From positions 372,001 to 436,000 of the forward strand of contig NZ_LLWE01000024.1 in the NCBI RefSeq assembly GCF_001562055.1: a stretch of 64,000 nt of DNA. Direction: 5' to 3'. Below are positions 1 to 9,562 of the stretch, piece after piece. The notes below the pieces were generated by a model that saw only the letters and a list, made by a program, of their open reading frames with translations, was not told the DNA's origin and searched no databases. Both the position numbers and the translations under genes were made by a program. This stretch comes from Polycladidibacter stylochi. Lineage in GTDB: Bacteria > Pseudomonadota > Alphaproteobacteria > Rhizobiales > Stappiaceae. Every line of letters begins with the position of its first letter. Position 1 is the stretch's first letter.

Positions 1-654
1 CGTTCGGAACCTGGAACACGTGAGCGATTGTTAGAAAGTGCCGAAAAACTACTTTCTCAATTTGGACTTTCCGGTACATCAGTTCGCATGATTACCGAAA
101 AAGCTGGGGCTAATGTAGCTGCTGTTAATTACCATTTCGGCTCAAAAGAAGATTTGGTCCGTGCTGTTTTAATGGGGCATTTACGCGAATTAGACGACAT
201 GCGTATGCAACGTATGGATGCCTTGGAAGCTGGTGGACGTAAGCCTGATGTAGAAGAAATTTGCAGGGCTTTTGTGGAACCTATGGTGGTGCATGGCATA
301 TCAAGAGAGACGGGCGACCTTGTTCCTTTTGTGGTGCTAATAAGACAAATTTTTTCAGATCCTGAAATGGGGCAAAAGATCTTGGCAGGCTGGGAACCTT
401 CTCCTGTTCTGGTGCGCCTTACAAATTCACTTGTTGAAGCGATGGGAGTCACCCCTTTATCTTCACAACAGTCACATTTACTCGTTATGCTTATGCACAG
501 TGCTACGCTGGAAGCGATTTACGTTATGACCGGTGCAAAACTTATGCATCCGGCAGATAATGAAGAGCAAGAACAGCTTCTTGATAAAAGTATTGAATAT
601 ATTGCAGGGGGAGTACGTTCTTTCCTATCAGGGCCACAGCTCAAAGTTGCTTAA
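1..654 (+). CDS. TetR-family transcriptional regulator (5' end outside window)
   Basis: The reading frame is open from the first base. The first in-window start (TTG at 28) would delete the residues before the conserved ERLLESAEKLL helix, so the gene almost certainly begins upstream. The N-terminal helix-turn-helix is typical of TetR (TSVRMITEKAGANVAAVNYH, then FGSKEDLV). The C-terminal part, about residues 90-200, resembles the ligand/dimer domain of the CecR/YbiH type (DUF1956). Such proteins usually repress a neighbouring efflux or envelope operon. Its target cannot be told here because the upstream side is missing and the next gene downstream is dnaK. Family call is secure, function unknown. 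Confidence 0.85.
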   Translation, partial: RSEPGTRERLLESAEKLLSQFGLSGTSVRMITEKAGANVAAVNYHFGSKEDLVRAVLMGHLRELDDMRMQRMDALEAGGRKPDVEEICRAFVEPMVVHGISRETGDLVPFVVLIRQIFSDPEMGQKILAGWEPSPVLVRLTNSLVEAMGVTPLSSQQSHLLVMLMHSATLEAIYVMTGAKLMHPADNEEQEQLLDKSIEYIAGGVRSFLSGPQLKVA

Positions 655-684
655 GTACGTAGGCTTGCAAATCACAGCAAATAG

Positions 685-711
685 TAAGCGGGAAGGCTTT
701 CTTCTCGCTTA
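685..711 (+). terminator. Hairpin after the TetR gene, possible terminator
   Basis: Twelve-pair stem, TAAGCGGGAAGG (685-696) against TCTTCTCGCTTA (700-711), with two G-T wobbles and a CTT loop, 30 bp after the stop codon. No T-run follows directly, although the sequence becomes pyrimidine-rich at 720-745. The remainder of the 315-bp gap before dnaK holds the dnaK promoter and leader. Confidence 0.4.
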
Positions 712-819
712 TGGCAAACCCTCTCTTCCTTTTTCCATTATTTTTCCAAAGAAAACCCTTTAAAGACCCATTGAAGGAAGTTATTGCTTAAATCTTATGG
801 CGATATATTGCCTTCAGGT

Positions 820-848
820 CTTGCAGGGTCGAAACCCCACACTTATAT
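820..848 (+). promoter_or_regulatory. RpoH (sigma-32)-like heat-shock promoter of dnaK
   Basis: CTTG at 820-823 and CTTATAT at 842-848, separated by 18 bp. This fits the alphaproteobacterial RpoH consensus (CTTG, 17-18 bp, CYTATNT). A small GGGT-CGAA-ACCC dyad (826-837) lies in the spacer. The predicted start near 855 gives a leader of about 115 nt. hslV has a matching element at 5704-5732 with the same 18-bp spacing, which supports the call. Confidence 0.55.
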
Positions 849-969
849 AGCAATAAAACTGACGCTGCTTTTCAGTTAAAGCGGCGGATTCTCAGTGTAT
901 ATGGGGACCGGTAATTCTATTCCGAATGCCTTATGGGTTCGGTCGGTCTGCCGAAAGGAGAAAGTAAAA

Positions 970-2871
970 ATGGCAAAAGTCATCGGTATCGATCTCGGTA
1001 CAACGAATTCCTGTGTGTCCGTCATGGACGGCAAAGACGCAAAAGTTATTGAAAACGCTGAAGGCGCGCGCACTACCCCTTCAATGGTTGCTTTTTCTGA
1101 CGACGGTGAAAAACTGGTTGGTCAACCTGCAAAACGCCAAGCAGTTACCAACCCAACAGATACTCTATTTGCAGTAAAGCGCCTTATTGGTCGCCGTTTT
1201 GACGACCCAACAGTTGCCAAAGACAAAAAGCTGGTTCCCTACGAAATCGTTAAGGCTGAAAACGGTGATGCATGGGTTGCGGCTGAAGGTGAAAAATACT
1301 CCCCTTCCCAAATCTCAGCTTTCATTTTGCAAAAAATGAAAGAAACAGCTGAGAGCTACCTTGGCGAAACAGTTTCTCAAGCTGTTATTACAGTTCCAGC
1401 TTACTTCAACGATGCTCAGCGTCAGGCAACAAAAGATGCCGGTAAAATCGCTGGTCTTGAAGTTCTGCGCATCATCAACGAACCTACCGCAGCTGCCCTT
1501 GCATACGGCATGGACAAAAACGACGGTAAAACAATTGCTGTTTACGACCTTGGTGGTGGTACATTCGACGTTTCCGTCCTTGAAATTGGTGATGGTGTAT
1601 TCGAAGTTAAGTCCACCAACGGTGACACCTTCTTGGGTGGTGAAGACTTCGATATGCGCTTGGTTGATTACTTGGCTGATGAATTCAAAAAAGACCAAGG
1701 CATTGATTTGAAAAACGACAAACTGGCACTTCAGCGCCTGAAAGAGGCAGCAGAAAAAGCCAAGATCGAATTGTCATCTGCATCGCAAACCGAAATCAAC
1801 CTGCCGTTTATCACAGCAGATGCTTCTGGTCCAAAACACCTGACCTTGAAGCTGACCCGCGCGAAATTCGAGCAGCTTGTGGATGATCTGGTACAGCGTA
1901 CCGTTGCACCAATGAAAGCAGCTTTGAAAGACGCTGGCCTTGCTGCTGGTGAAATCGACGAAGTTGTGCTGGTGGGTGGTATGACCCGCATGCCGAAAGT
2001 TCAAGAAGTTGTAAAACAGTTCTTCGGTAAAGAGCCACACAAAGGCGTAAACCCGGATGAAGTTGTTGCCATGGGTGCCGCAATTCAAGCGGGTGTGCTG
2101 CAAGGCGACGTGAAAGACGTTCTCCTGCTCGACGTGACCCCACTTTCCTTGGGTATCGAAACTTTGGGCGGTGTGTTCACACGTTTGATCGATCGCAACA
2201 CCACGATCCCGACCAAAAAGTCTCAGGTCTTCTCGACTGCTGAAGACAACCAGACAGCTGTAACCATCCGTGTTTTCCAAGGCGAGCGCGAAATGGCTGC
2301 AGACAACAAGGTTCTCGGCCAGTTTGACTTGGTTGGTATTCCACCAGCACCACGTGGTGTGCCACAGGTTGAGGTGACTTTTGATATCGACGCCAACGGT
2401 ATTGTGAACGTATCTGCAAAAGATAAGGGCACAGGCAAAGAGCAGCAAATTCGCATTCAGGCTTCTGGCGGTCTGTCCGATTCTGACATCGAACAGATGG
2501 TAAAAGACGCCGAGTCTCACGCTGAAGAAGATAAGAAGCGTAAAGAGCTGGTTGAAGCCAAGAACCAAGGTGAAGCGCTGCATCACTCTACTGAAAAGTC
2601 ACTGAAAGACTACGGTGACAAAGTGGGTGATGAAGAAAAAGCTGCAATCGAAGCTGCAATGGTTGCGCTCAAAACAGCGCTTGAAGGTGAAAGTCTTGAA
2701 GATATTCAAGAGAAAACCCAGGCACTGGCTGAAGTTTCAATGAAACTTGGCGAAGCCATGTACCAAGCATCGCAAGCAGAAGAAGGCGAAGAAGCGGATG
2801 CCGACGAGCCTAAACCTGTAGATGATGTTGTTGATGCAGACTTCGAAGAAGTTAAAGACGACAAGAAGTAA
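970..2871 (+). CDS. dnaK: Chaperone protein DnaK (Hsp70)
   Basis: The 633-residue protein is full length for DnaK. It carries the three Hsp70 signatures (IDLGTTNS near residue 7, [10 protein letters not shown] near 195, [17 protein letters not shown] near 335), the conserved linker [13 protein letters not shown], a substrate-binding domain and an acidic C-terminal tail ([10 protein letters not shown]). It folds client proteins in the cytoplasm in an ATP cycle driven by DnaJ and GrpE. An ATG at 895 is in frame, but the start at 970 is preceded by AAAGGAG and begins at the universally conserved [12 protein letters not shown]. dnaJ lies 342 bp downstream. The RpoH-like promoter upstream predicts heat induction. 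Confidence 0.98.
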   Translation: MAKVIGIDLGTTNSCVSVMDGKDAKVIENAEGARTTPSMVAFSDDGEKLVGQPAKRQAVTNPTDTLFAVKRLIGRRFDDPTVAKDKKLVPYEIVKAENGDAWVAAEGEKYSPSQISAFILQKMKETAESYLGETVSQAVITVPAYFNDAQRQATKDAGKIAGLEVLRIINEPTAAALAYGMDKNDGKTIAVYDLGGGTFDVSVLEIGDGVFEVKSTNGDTFLGGEDFDMRLVDYLADEFKKDQGIDLKNDKLALQRLKEAAEKAKIELSSASQTEINLPFITADASGPKHLTLKLTRAKFEQLVDDLVQRTVAPMKAALKDAGLAAGEIDEVVLVGGMTRMPKVQEVVKQFFGKEPHKGVNPDEVVAMGAAIQAGVLQGDVKDVLLLDVTPLSLGIETLGGVFTRLIDRNTTIPTKKSQVFSTAEDNQTAVTIRVFQGEREMAADNKVLGQFDLVGIPPAPRGVPQVEVTFDIDANGIVNVSAKDKGTGKEQQIRIQASGGLSDSDIEQMVKDAESHAEEDKKRKELVEAKNQGEALHHSTEKSLKDYGDKVGDEEKAAIEAAMVALKTALEGESLEDIQEKTQALAEVSMKLGEAMYQASQAEEGEEADADEPKPVDDVVDADFEEVKDDKK

Positions 2872-2877
2872 TTGATG

Positions 2878-2900
2878 ATAGGGCGCATGATGCGCCCTAT
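2878..2900 (+). terminator. Hairpin directly after dnaK
   Basis: Perfect 10-pair stem, ATAGGGCGCA-TGA-TGCGCCCTAT, starting 6 bp after the dnaK stop. Only TTGC follows, so it is a poor intrinsic terminator. It may instead partly attenuate read-through into dnaJ or protect the dnaK 3' end. Confidence 0.5.
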
Positions 2901-2940
2901 TTGCATCGAGTTACGGCTTCGTTTCGCTGTATATTTCTTA

Positions 2941-3181
2941 AACGCCGGAATCGCATATCAAGCATTACTGCAAAGATCTGTGATGCCGGCGTTTATACGC
3001 AAGTGATACGAGCAACTATATGTACTACGGCAACTAACCCGTAATCAGACGTTAAATGAGACGGCAAGCGACCCATTATTTCGTGGCGTTATTCTAAAAC
3101 GATGAGTGGCGACACAAAAATGGTGCAAGTAAACAACGTATCTATGGTTAGATGTTGAATTAAAAGCGTAATTCATTACGC
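2941..3181 (+). other. Structured dnaK-dnaJ spacer with two further hairpins
   Basis: The 342-bp gap (2872-3213) has no plausible gene. Beyond the 2878-2900 hairpin it holds a 15-bp inverted repeat (2941-2955 with 2979-2993, arms starting AACGCCGG, two mismatches, 23-nt loop). It also holds a GCGTAA-TTCA-TTACGC hairpin (3166-3181) ending 32 bp before the dnaJ start. No T-tract follows either. I see no sigma-32-like element for a separate dnaJ promoter. Confidence 0.4.
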
Positions 3182-3213
3182 AATGCCGTTTCACCGCTGG
3201 AGCGAATTATAGA

Positions 3214-4338
3214 ATGTCTAAACGCGACTATTATGAAGTGCTGGGGGTAGCGCGGGAGGTCGATGACAAGGCGCTTAAAAGTGCCTATCGTAAAATGGCG
3301 ATGAAGTACCACCCTGACCGCAATCCGGGTGATGACGAAGCCGAAGCCATGTTTAAGGAAGCTAACGAAGCTTACGATACGCTAAAAGACCCGCAAAAAA
3401 GAGCGGCCTACGACCGGTATGGTCATGCAGCTTTTGAAAATGGCGGCGGTTTTGGTGGCGGTCCACAAGGCCACGATTTCGCTTCTGCGATGTCCGACAT
3501 TTTTGATGAGTTCTTTGGTGGTGGTTCGGGTCGCCGCTCATCTGGTCGTGAAAGAGGCGCAGACCTTAGATATAACCTCGAAATTTCTCTTGAAGAGGCT
3601 TATGAAGGCAAATCAGTAGAAATTGAGGTGCCAACGACAGTCTCTTGTGAGCCTTGCTCAGGTAGTGGCGCAAAAAAAGGTACTCAGCCAACCACTTGTC
3701 CAACCTGTGGCGGTGCTGGGCGCGTAAGAGCGGCACAGGGCTTCTTTACAATGGAGCGCGCTTGTCCAACCTGTCAGGGGCGCGGGGAAATAATTACGGA
3801 CCCCTGCGAGAAGTGTGGTGGTACAGGGCGAACGACCAAAGAGCGCACACTTTCGGTCAATATCCCCTCAGGTATTGAAGATGGTACCCGTATAAGGCTA
3901 GGTGGTGAGGGTGAGGCTGGCTTACGTGGCGGGCCTGCTGGCGATTTATATATCTTCCTTTCCATTCGCCCGCACGAATTTTTCCAGCGTGATGGAGCGG
4001 ACGTTTTTTGCCGTGTACCAATTTCAATGACCACGGCAGCACTGGGTGGCCAGTTTGAAGTTCCAAGTCTTGATGGTGCAACTGCTCGGGTAAAAGTTCC
4101 AGAGAGTACGCAAACTGGCAAGCAATTCCGCCTAAAAGGTAAGGGAATGCCTGTCATGCGCTCATCTCAAAACGGCGACATGTATATTCAGGTTGTTGTT
4201 GAGACACCAACGAAGCTCACGAAACGCCAACGCGAGCTGTTAACGGAGTTCGAGCAGGAATCTTCAGGTGAAAATCATCCAGAATCGACAGGCTTCTTTG
4301 CCAGAGCAAAAGAGTTTCTGGACAACTTGAAAACTTAA
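3214..4338 (+). CDS. dnaJ: Chaperone protein DnaJ (Hsp40)
   Basis: 374 residues, full length for a type I DnaJ. It has the J domain with HPD (YHPDRNPGD, near residue 33), a Gly/Phe-rich linker (residues ~72-105), four zinc-binding CxxCxGxG repeats ([32 protein letters not shown]) and two C-terminal substrate-binding barrels. It delivers unfolded clients to DnaK and stimulates its ATPase. The ATG is preceded by CTGGAG at 3198-3203. It follows dnaK in the usual order, so co-transcription is likely despite the intervening hairpins. Confidence 0.97.
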   Translation: MSKRDYYEVLGVAREVDDKALKSAYRKMAMKYHPDRNPGDDEAEAMFKEANEAYDTLKDPQKRAAYDRYGHAAFENGGGFGGGPQGHDFASAMSDIFDEFFGGGSGRRSSGRERGADLRYNLEISLEEAYEGKSVEIEVPTTVSCEPCSGSGAKKGTQPTTCPTCGGAGRVRAAQGFFTMERACPTCQGRGEIITDPCEKCGGTGRTTKERTLSVNIPSGIEDGTRIRLGGEGEAGLRGGPAGDLYIFLSIRPHEFFQRDGADVFCRVPISMTTAALGGQFEVPSLDGATARVKVPESTQTGKQFRLKGKGMPVMRSSQNGDMYIQVVVETPTKLTKRQRELLTEFEQESSGENHPESTGFFARAKEFLDNLKT

Positions 4339-4405
4339 GTCTTTAATCCAATCTGAGTGGTAGGTAATATCTTTGTATTACTTATCACTCTTGTTGGAGT
4401 ATAGA

Positions 4406-5029
4406 ATGTTTTCAGGCGTTAATTTACGAACAAACCAGATAATTAAAAAATTTGTCGATGAATTGAGGTTCAGCCGGGCTTGGTTCCAAAACCCCTTAAA
4501 AACCGGAGCGGTAACACCTTCTGGACCAGATCTGGCGCATAAAATAGCCAGCTATATTCCTATCTGTCCGCAAACAAAAATGCAAACTCGGGTTTTAGAG
4601 CTTGGGCCGGGCACGGGCCCAGTAACCGAAGCGCTAATAGAGCGTGGTATAGAGCAACAAAACCTTACCTTGCTTGAGTACAGTCCGACTTTTTTGAAAA
4701 ATCTACGAAAACGTTACCCGGATGCAGATGTTGTTCATGGTGATGCTTTTCATTTAAAAACCTCTCTCCCGGCTATTAAACAAGGATCTCTGGATGCAGT
4801 TGTTTCTTGTCTTCCACTATTGTCGCAACCAACAGAGCGCAGGTTGTCGTGCTTGTTTCAAGCCTTCGAACTTTTAAAACCGGGGGCACCATTTATTCAA
4901 TTTTCGTATTCTTTATCATCGCCAATTGCAAGAAACTCTAAGGCGTTTACAACTAAGCACAGTAGTTGGATTATGCGTAACTTCCCCCCTGCCCGTGTTT
5001 GGATCTACACGAAAACCGAAAACACATAA
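4406..5029 (+). CDS. pmtA: Phospholipid N-methyltransferase-like SAM-dependent methyltransferase
   Basis: 207 residues with the SAM-binding motif I VLELGPGTGPVTEAL near residue 66, then an acidic position (LLEYSP) and a DAVVSCLPLL motif IV region. Length, the TGAVTPSGPDLA stretch before the motif and the ELGPGTG form match the Sinorhizobium-type phosphatidylethanolamine N-methyltransferase PmtA. That enzyme methylates membrane PE stepwise to phosphatidylcholine. I chose ATG 4406 because TTGGAG lies just upstream (4394-4399); an in-frame TTG at 4373 lacks a ribosome site. It follows dnaJ by 67 bp. A generic rRNA-dimethylase-like methyltransferase is the alternative; substrate is inferred from family only. 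Confidence 0.75.
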   Translation: MFSGVNLRTNQIIKKFVDELRFSRAWFQNPLKTGAVTPSGPDLAHKIASYIPICPQTKMQTRVLELGPGTGPVTEALIERGIEQQNLTLLEYSPTFLKNLRKRYPDADVVHGDAFHLKTSLPAIKQGSLDAVVSCLPLLSQPTERRLSCLFQAFELLKPGAPFIQFSYSLSSPIARNSKAFTTKHSSWIMRNFPPARVWIYTKTENT

Positions 5030-5101
5030 TTAGCAGAAAACATGCACGAATAGTCAATCAGGCTGGTACTTTCAGTGTACCAATGAGGAGGAACGAATAA
5101 A

Positions 5102-5674
5102 ATGCCACCACGTATTATGGTAATTTCTGGCTCAAAGCGGTCTGGTTCTCAAAATATGAAACTGGCAGCTTTAGCGTCCTCCTATTTTTCTCGGCTTGGG
5201 GCTGATGTCTCGCTGATCAATCTGAGCGATTTTCCAATGCCGATATATGATGGTGACTTGGAAATGGAAAAAGGCGTGCCTGAACATGCTTTGAAGTTGC
5301 GGGCATTTATGCTGCAGCAACAAGGAGTATTTATTACATCGCCAGAATACAACGCCTCCATATCTCCGTTACTCAAAAACACGCTGGATTGGATGAGCCG
5401 TGAGAAAAGCGATGGGCGCTCACCGTTTCAAAATAGGGTTTTCGCGCTCGGAGCGGCTTCACCAGGTGGGCTGGGAGGCATTCGTGGCCTTATGCACCTA
5501 CGAAACCTAATGGAAGTTGGGCTTGGTGCTACAGTTATTCCAGAAATGATAGCGCTTGGTAACGCCGGAAGTGCTTATGATGAAGATGGCAACTTGCAAG
5601 ATGATGCACTAAAAACGAGGCTCCAGGCCCTTGCTAAGCGTTTGGTGCGAGAAGCGGGCTTCATAGAACTATAA
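5102..5674 (+). CDS. NADPH-dependent FMN reductase family flavoprotein
   Basis: 190 residues with a flavodoxin-like fold of the FMN_red family. It has an N-terminal phosphate-binding loop (SGSKRSGSQNMKLA, residues 9-22) and the conserved SPEYNASISPLLKNTLDW segment near residue 80, which contacts the flavin. Relatives (ArsH/ChrR/quinone-reductase-like) reduce FMN, quinones or metal ions with NAD(P)H. The ATG at 5102 follows GAGGAGG at 5083-5089. It lies 72 bp after the pmtA-like gene on the same strand. The true substrate is unknown. Confidence 0.85.
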   Translation: MPPRIMVISGSKRSGSQNMKLAALASSYFSRLGADVSLINLSDFPMPIYDGDLEMEKGVPEHALKLRAFMLQQQGVFITSPEYNASISPLLKNTLDWMSREKSDGRSPFQNRVFALGAASPGGLGGIRGLMHLRNLMEVGLGATVIPEMIALGNAGSAYDEDGNLQDDALKTRLQALAKRLVREAGFIEL

Positions 5675-5703
5675 ACTTGTCAGCACATAGTTATAAACAA
5701 GGC

Positions 5704-5732
5704 CTTGGCAATCTCATTGAGAGACCCTAAAT
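5704..5732 (+). promoter_or_regulatory. RpoH-like promoter of hslVU
   Basis: CTTG at 5704-5707 and CCTAAAT at 5726-5732 (one mismatch to CYTATNT) with an 18-bp spacer, identical to the dnaK element. A start near 5740 leaves about 45 nt of leader before hslV. hslVU is a heat-shock operon in other proteobacteria, which fits. Confidence 0.45.
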
Positions 5733-5785
5733 ATCGGAGGTTGCTAAACTTGAAGATATAATCACCAGCGATGGCAGGAATACAA

Positions 5786-6346
5786 ATGAGCGAGCATAAA
5801 GACCCCAGCAAATGGTATGGCACTACAATCTTGTCAGTGAGAAAAGGCGGGAAGGTCGTTATTGCTGGTGATGGCCAGGTGTCACTGGGCCAAACAGTTA
5901 TTAAGGGAACAGCCCGCAAAGTCCGCCCGCTAGCAAAGGGTAAAGTTATCGCAGGTTTTGCTGGTGCTACGGCAGATGCATTCACTTTGTTTGAGCGCTT
6001 GGAAGCGAAGCTTGAAGCGCATCCCGACCAGCTAATGCGCGCCTGCGTGGAGTTGGCAAAAGACTGGCGAACCGACCGCTATCTACGTCGCTTGGAAGCA
6101 ATGATGCTGGTCGCAGATGCCAAAGTTTCACTCATTCTCACCGGTACAGGCGATGTACTGGAGCCTGAAAATGGCATTATGGCAATCGGCTCAGGTGGGA
6201 ACTATGCACTGGCAGCTGCGCGTGCACTGGCTGATAGCGATTTAGATGCAGAAGCCATTTGCCGTAAATCCATGGAAATTGCCGCAGAAATTTGCGTATA
6301 CACCAACAATAACCTAACTGTTGAGAGCCTGGATGATAACGCTTGA
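5786..6346 (+). CDS. hslV: ATP-dependent protease subunit HslV
   Basis: 186 residues, the usual size of the peptidase subunit of the HslUV (ClpQY) protease. The mature N-terminal catalytic threonine is in [11 protein letters not shown], and [20 protein letters not shown] and [17 protein letters not shown] are hallmark segments. HslV forms the double-hexamer proteolytic core that HslU feeds with unfolded substrates. Start chosen at ATG 5786 ([12 protein letters not shown]), preceded by GCAGGA at 5774-5779. An in-frame ATG at 5771 has no ribosome site. Its 3' end overlaps the next gene by 14 bp. Confidence 0.96.
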   Translation: MSEHKDPSKWYGTTILSVRKGGKVVIAGDGQVSLGQTVIKGTARKVRPLAKGKVIAGFAGATADAFTLFERLEAKLEAHPDQLMRACVELAKDWRTDRYLRRLEAMMLVADAKVSLILTGTGDVLEPENGIMAIGSGGNYALAAARALADSDLDAEAICRKSMEIAAEICVYTNNNLTVESLDDNA

Positions 6347-7433
6347 GCGCCTATATGCTGCTGCTGACGAAAAGCTCATTTCTAAGCAGCAGGCAGACGC
6401 ACTATTCAATTTTTTAAATACTACGACGGATAGTAGACCGGCAGCGCAAATGAGCGAAGCCGATCGCGAAAATACCCGCTTTATTCGCGGGTTCCACGAT
6501 ATTTTTATCTCGATGGGACTCCTTTTTTTCTTTATAGGGGCAGTAGTCGCATTCGCGACACTCACAGACAAAAATACTGCCCTTCAAGCGGTCTGTTATG
6601 CTGTCCTCTCAATAGCATTATGGTTGCTTGCAGAGTATTTTACAAAACGGCAAAGGCTCATTTTGCCATCCATACTGCTTGCAATCATGTCTTATATAAG
6701 TTTTTCTATTCTGGGCTTGCTATTGATCGCCAATGCAAAGGCAATCAAGTTCAGCGAGGCGTTTTTTCAGCTATCTTCGACGGATGAAAAAGGTCTCTTT
6801 GTTGTTATGGCGCTCATAGTTGGCGGTATCTTATATGGCTACCACTTAAGATTTAAGCTACCAATCATCCTTGCATTAATGGCAGGACACCTAATCCTTA
6901 CAATACTATTGATAATGTCAGCAGTTGGTTTTGATGCCTTTAGTTATTTAAATATTTTATCCGTTCTTTCAGGGATTTGCGTCTTTGCTGCTGCTATTTT
7001 TTATGATTCAAAAGATACTGAAAGAGTAACGTTGAACTCAGACCGTGCTTTTTGGCTCCACTTACTGGCGGCCCCCTTATTGGTACATGGTCTCATCGCC
7101 ATAATTAGAGATAATTATGATTGGGAGTGCCCTTTGGTTGTTTCTCTCATGATTATTGCTGTACTGGGTGTTGTCGCGCTTATTCTGGATCGCAGGGCCA
7201 TGCTTGCTGCTGCTCTAGGTTATGTGGGAGTCTCCATCGGTGTTCTATTAAATTATTTGGATCTAAGCGGTGGTAATATATTCGCCTTATCATTAGGAAT
7301 CCTCGGCGTTTTTGTACTCTCCCTCGGCGCTGGTTGGGTGCCTTTGCGTACATTTGTCATGAAACCATTTCAAAATACAAAATTGGCACAATTGGTGCCT
7401 GCTGTGAATACAAATCAGAAAGCAGAACAATGA
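6333..7433 (+). CDS. Polytopic membrane protein, DUF2157-like, embedded in hslVU
   Basis: 366 residues. A soluble N-terminal segment of about 50 residues ([23 protein letters not shown]) resembles the start of DUF2157 proteins. It is followed by roughly ten hydrophobic helices between residues 55 and 345, then a short polar tail. Function is unknown and I recognise no catalytic motif. ATG 6333 overlaps hslV by 14 bp and the stop shares ATGA with the hslU start, so the three genes are surely one transcript and probably translationally coupled. hslV and hslU are normally adjacent or separated by a GNAT acetyltransferase in rhizobia, so a membrane protein here is unexpected. The family name is tentative. 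Confidence 0.75.
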   Translation: MITLERLYAAADEKLISKQQADALFNFLNTTTDSRPAAQMSEADRENTRFIRGFHDIFISMGLLFFFIGAVVAFATLTDKNTALQAVCYAVLSIALWLLAEYFTKRQRLILPSILLAIMSYISFSILGLLLIANAKAIKFSEAFFQLSSTDEKGLFVVMALIVGGILYGYHLRFKLPIILALMAGHLILTILLIMSAVGFDAFSYLNILSVLSGICVFAAAIFYDSKDTERVTLNSDRAFWLHLLAAPLLVHGLIAIIRDNYDWECPLVVSLMIIAVLGVVALILDRRAMLAAALGYVGVSIGVLLNYLDLSGGNIFALSLGILGVFVLSLGAGWVPLRTFVMKPFQNTKLAQLVPAVNTNQKAEQ

Positions 7434-8734
7434 CGAACTTTTCACCGCGTGAGATCGTTTCAGAACTGGATCGCTACATCATCGGCCAAAATGATGCCAA
7501 AAGGGCTGTAGCTATTGCGTTGCGTAACAGGTGGCGGCGTCAACAGCTGAATGATGATTTACGCGAGGAAGTCCTGCCGAAAAACATCTTGATGATTGGT
7601 CCGACAGGCGTTGGTAAAACCGAAATCTCTCGCCGTCTGGCTAAGCTTGCAAATGCGCCCTTCACCAAGGTGGAGGCAACCAAGTTTACCGAGGTAGGCT
7701 ATGTGGGGCGTGATGTAGAGCAAATCGTACGCGATCTCGTTGAAACCGGCATCACATTGGTGCGTGAAAAAGCCCGCAAGGAAGTAGAAGCCAAAGCCCA
7801 TGTGATGGCAGAGGAGCGCGTACTTGATGCCTTGGTGGGCGAAAATGCCAGTGAGGCGACGCGTGATACCTTCCGCAAAAAACTGCGGGAAGGCGAGTTG
7901 GACGAGCGCGAAATTGAAATAAAAGTTCAAGCCCCGGCGCAAATGCCTTCCATGGATATACCGGGTATGCCTGGCGGTAGCATTGGAGTTATGAACCTCT
8001 CCGATATGCTAGGCAAAGCTTTTGGCAATCAGACTAAATCCAAGCGGACATCGGTTTCTGAAAGTCATCGGATTTTACTTGCTGAAGAATCCGACAAGCT
8101 GCTTGACGAAGAGCAGGTTGTACAAGAAGCTATTGAGCTGGTCGAGAATGCCGGTATTGTGTTTCTTGATGAAATTGACAAGATTTGTGCACGCGATGGC
8201 CGCCATGGTGGAGAGGTTTCGCGCGAAGGTGTGCAGCGTGATTTACTGCCGTTGATTGAAGGCACAGTGGTAACAACCAAGCATGGACCGGTAAAAACCG
8301 ATCATATCCTGTTTATTGCATCAGGTGCTTTTCATGTGGCAAAACCTTCGGATCTGCTACCAGAGTTACAAGGGCGCTTGCCAATTCGCGTCGAGCTACG
8401 CGCACTGACTAAGGATGATTTCCGCTCGATCCTGCAAGATACCGAGGTCAGCTTGATCAAGCAATATGTTGCATTAATGGCAACCGAGCAGGTTGAACTG
8501 GAATTCACCGATGATGCGATAGATGAAATTGCAACAATATCGGTAGATCTCAACGCAAATATAGAAAATATCGGAGCAAGACGTCTGCAAACCGTTATGG
8601 AACGGGTTTTGGATGATATTTCATTCACGGCACCTGATAGTAGCGGTGAAAAACTGGTTATTGATGCCGAATATGTTCGTAAGAACATCGGAGAATTGGC
8701 CAAGAATGTCGATCTATCGCAATTTATTCTCTAA
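7430..8734 (+). CDS. hslU: ATP-dependent protease ATPase subunit HslU
   Basis: 434 residues, full length. Seen: N-terminal [16 protein letters not shown], Walker A GPTGVGKT (near residue 60), the pore-loop/sensor region [19 protein letters not shown], the variable I-domain (about residues 110-235), Walker [12 protein letters not shown] and the C-terminal LSQFIL tail that docks into HslV. It is the AAA+ unfoldase of the HslUV protease. The frame is open further upstream, but MTNFSPREI at 7430 is the conserved N terminus, and this ATG overlaps the stop of the membrane gene by 4 bp. Confidence 0.97.
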   Translation: MTNFSPREIVSELDRYIIGQNDAKRAVAIALRNRWRRQQLNDDLREEVLPKNILMIGPTGVGKTEISRRLAKLANAPFTKVEATKFTEVGYVGRDVEQIVRDLVETGITLVREKARKEVEAKAHVMAEERVLDALVGENASEATRDTFRKKLREGELDEREIEIKVQAPAQMPSMDIPGMPGGSIGVMNLSDMLGKAFGNQTKSKRTSVSESHRILLAEESDKLLDEEQVVQEAIELVENAGIVFLDEIDKICARDGRHGGEVSREGVQRDLLPLIEGTVVTTKHGPVKTDHILFIASGAFHVAKPSDLLPELQGRLPIRVELRALTKDDFRSILQDTEVSLIKQYVALMATEQVELEFTDDAIDEIATISVDLNANIENIGARRLQTVMERVLDDISFTAPDSSGEKLVIDAEYVRKNIGELAKNVDLSQFIL

Positions 8735-8830
8735 ATTGCGTTATATTTTTGCACACATTGGTTGCGCAAGAACACGGTATAGCATCTCTTGGGGCTTGCC
8801 GTGTTCTGTAGTTAATGGCAATTTGATTCC

Positions 8831-9325
8831 ATGGTTGCGATACGAAAAAGTAATGAAGAGGGACACCGCCGAAAATTTTTGGTTGTTGTCGATGATACGC
8901 CGGAGTGTGGGCGCGCTTTAGTTTATGCTGCAAAACGCGCAGCACGTACGGGCGGTGTACTGCTATTGCTCTATGTAATCGCTCCAAGTAATTTTCAACA
9001 CTGGCTGGGTGTTGAAGACATAATGCGTGAAGAAGCACGTGAAGAAGCTGAAACGACCTTGGCAAAAGCGGCACAAATAGTTCGCTCTGCAGCTCGAACC
9101 GAACCAGAGCTTGTTATTCGTGAAGGCAATCGTTCTGACGAGATCATAACGTTGATAGACGACGATGCTGACATCGCCATTCTGGTTCTGGCAGCAGGTA
9201 CAGCTAAAGAGGGCCCCGGCCCGCTTGTTTCTTCAATTGCGGGTAAATCATCAGGTTCATTCCCGATACCCATAACAATTGTCCCTGGGAATTTGGACGA
9301 TGAAGCACTTGACGCACTTGCATAA
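8831..9325 (+). CDS. Universal stress protein (UspA family)
   Basis: 164 residues with the Usp alpha/beta fold. It starts with a beta strand, FLVVVDDTPECGRALVYAAKRA (about residues 16-37), and has a central REGNRSDEIITLI segment. The C-terminal Usp ATP-binding loop (G-x2-G-x9-G-S/T) is only partly kept (SSIAGKSSGSFPIPITIVPG), so ATP binding is uncertain. Usp proteins respond to starvation and stress; the molecular role is rarely known. No strong Shine-Dalgarno precedes the ATG. It lies between hslU and nfu on the same strand. Confidence 0.85.
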   Translation: MVAIRKSNEEGHRRKFLVVVDDTPECGRALVYAAKRAARTGGVLLLLYVIAPSNFQHWLGVEDIMREEAREEAETTLAKAAQIVRSAARTEPELVIREGNRSDEIITLIDDDADIAILVLAAGTAKEGPGPLVSSIAGKSSGSFPIPITIVPGNLDDEALDALA

Positions 9326-9360
9326 ATCGCAGTGAGTAAATCCTCGGATCCTTGATGCAA

Positions 9361-9396
9361 GCTTAATGCGTCAACCTTGAATAATGATGCATTAGC
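9361..9396 (+). terminator. Hairpin downstream of the usp gene
   Basis: GCTTAATGCGTC (9361-9372) pairs with GATGCATTAGC (9386-9396), with one bulged T, one G-T wobble and a 13-nt loop, 36 bp after the stop. No T-run follows. It separates usp from nfu in a 237-bp gap that otherwise shows only AT-rich possible promoter sequence (9480-9515). Confidence 0.35.
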
Positions 9397-9562
9397 GGCC
9401 CATAGTTATTGATTAGATACATTGCAGTACAGCAATAAGTGCAGTTTGGTAGCTATTAGTATTCCAACTGCCACTTTCGTTTTTGAAAAATGGTGTATAT
9501 GAGATAATAAAAATTTCTCCGCAATGTTTGCAGGAGAATAACAACGACGACGGATTCAATCG

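Noticed and set aside
1774-2586. 270-codon open frame on the minus strand inside dnaK
   Set aside because: It lies fully opposite conserved dnaK coding sequence, has no family resemblance or ribosome site, and reflects codon bias of the sense strand.
9483-9508. TTGAAA and GATAAT as a promoter for nfu
   Set aside because: The spacer is only 14 bp, too short for a normal sigma-70 promoter; no better pairing was found.
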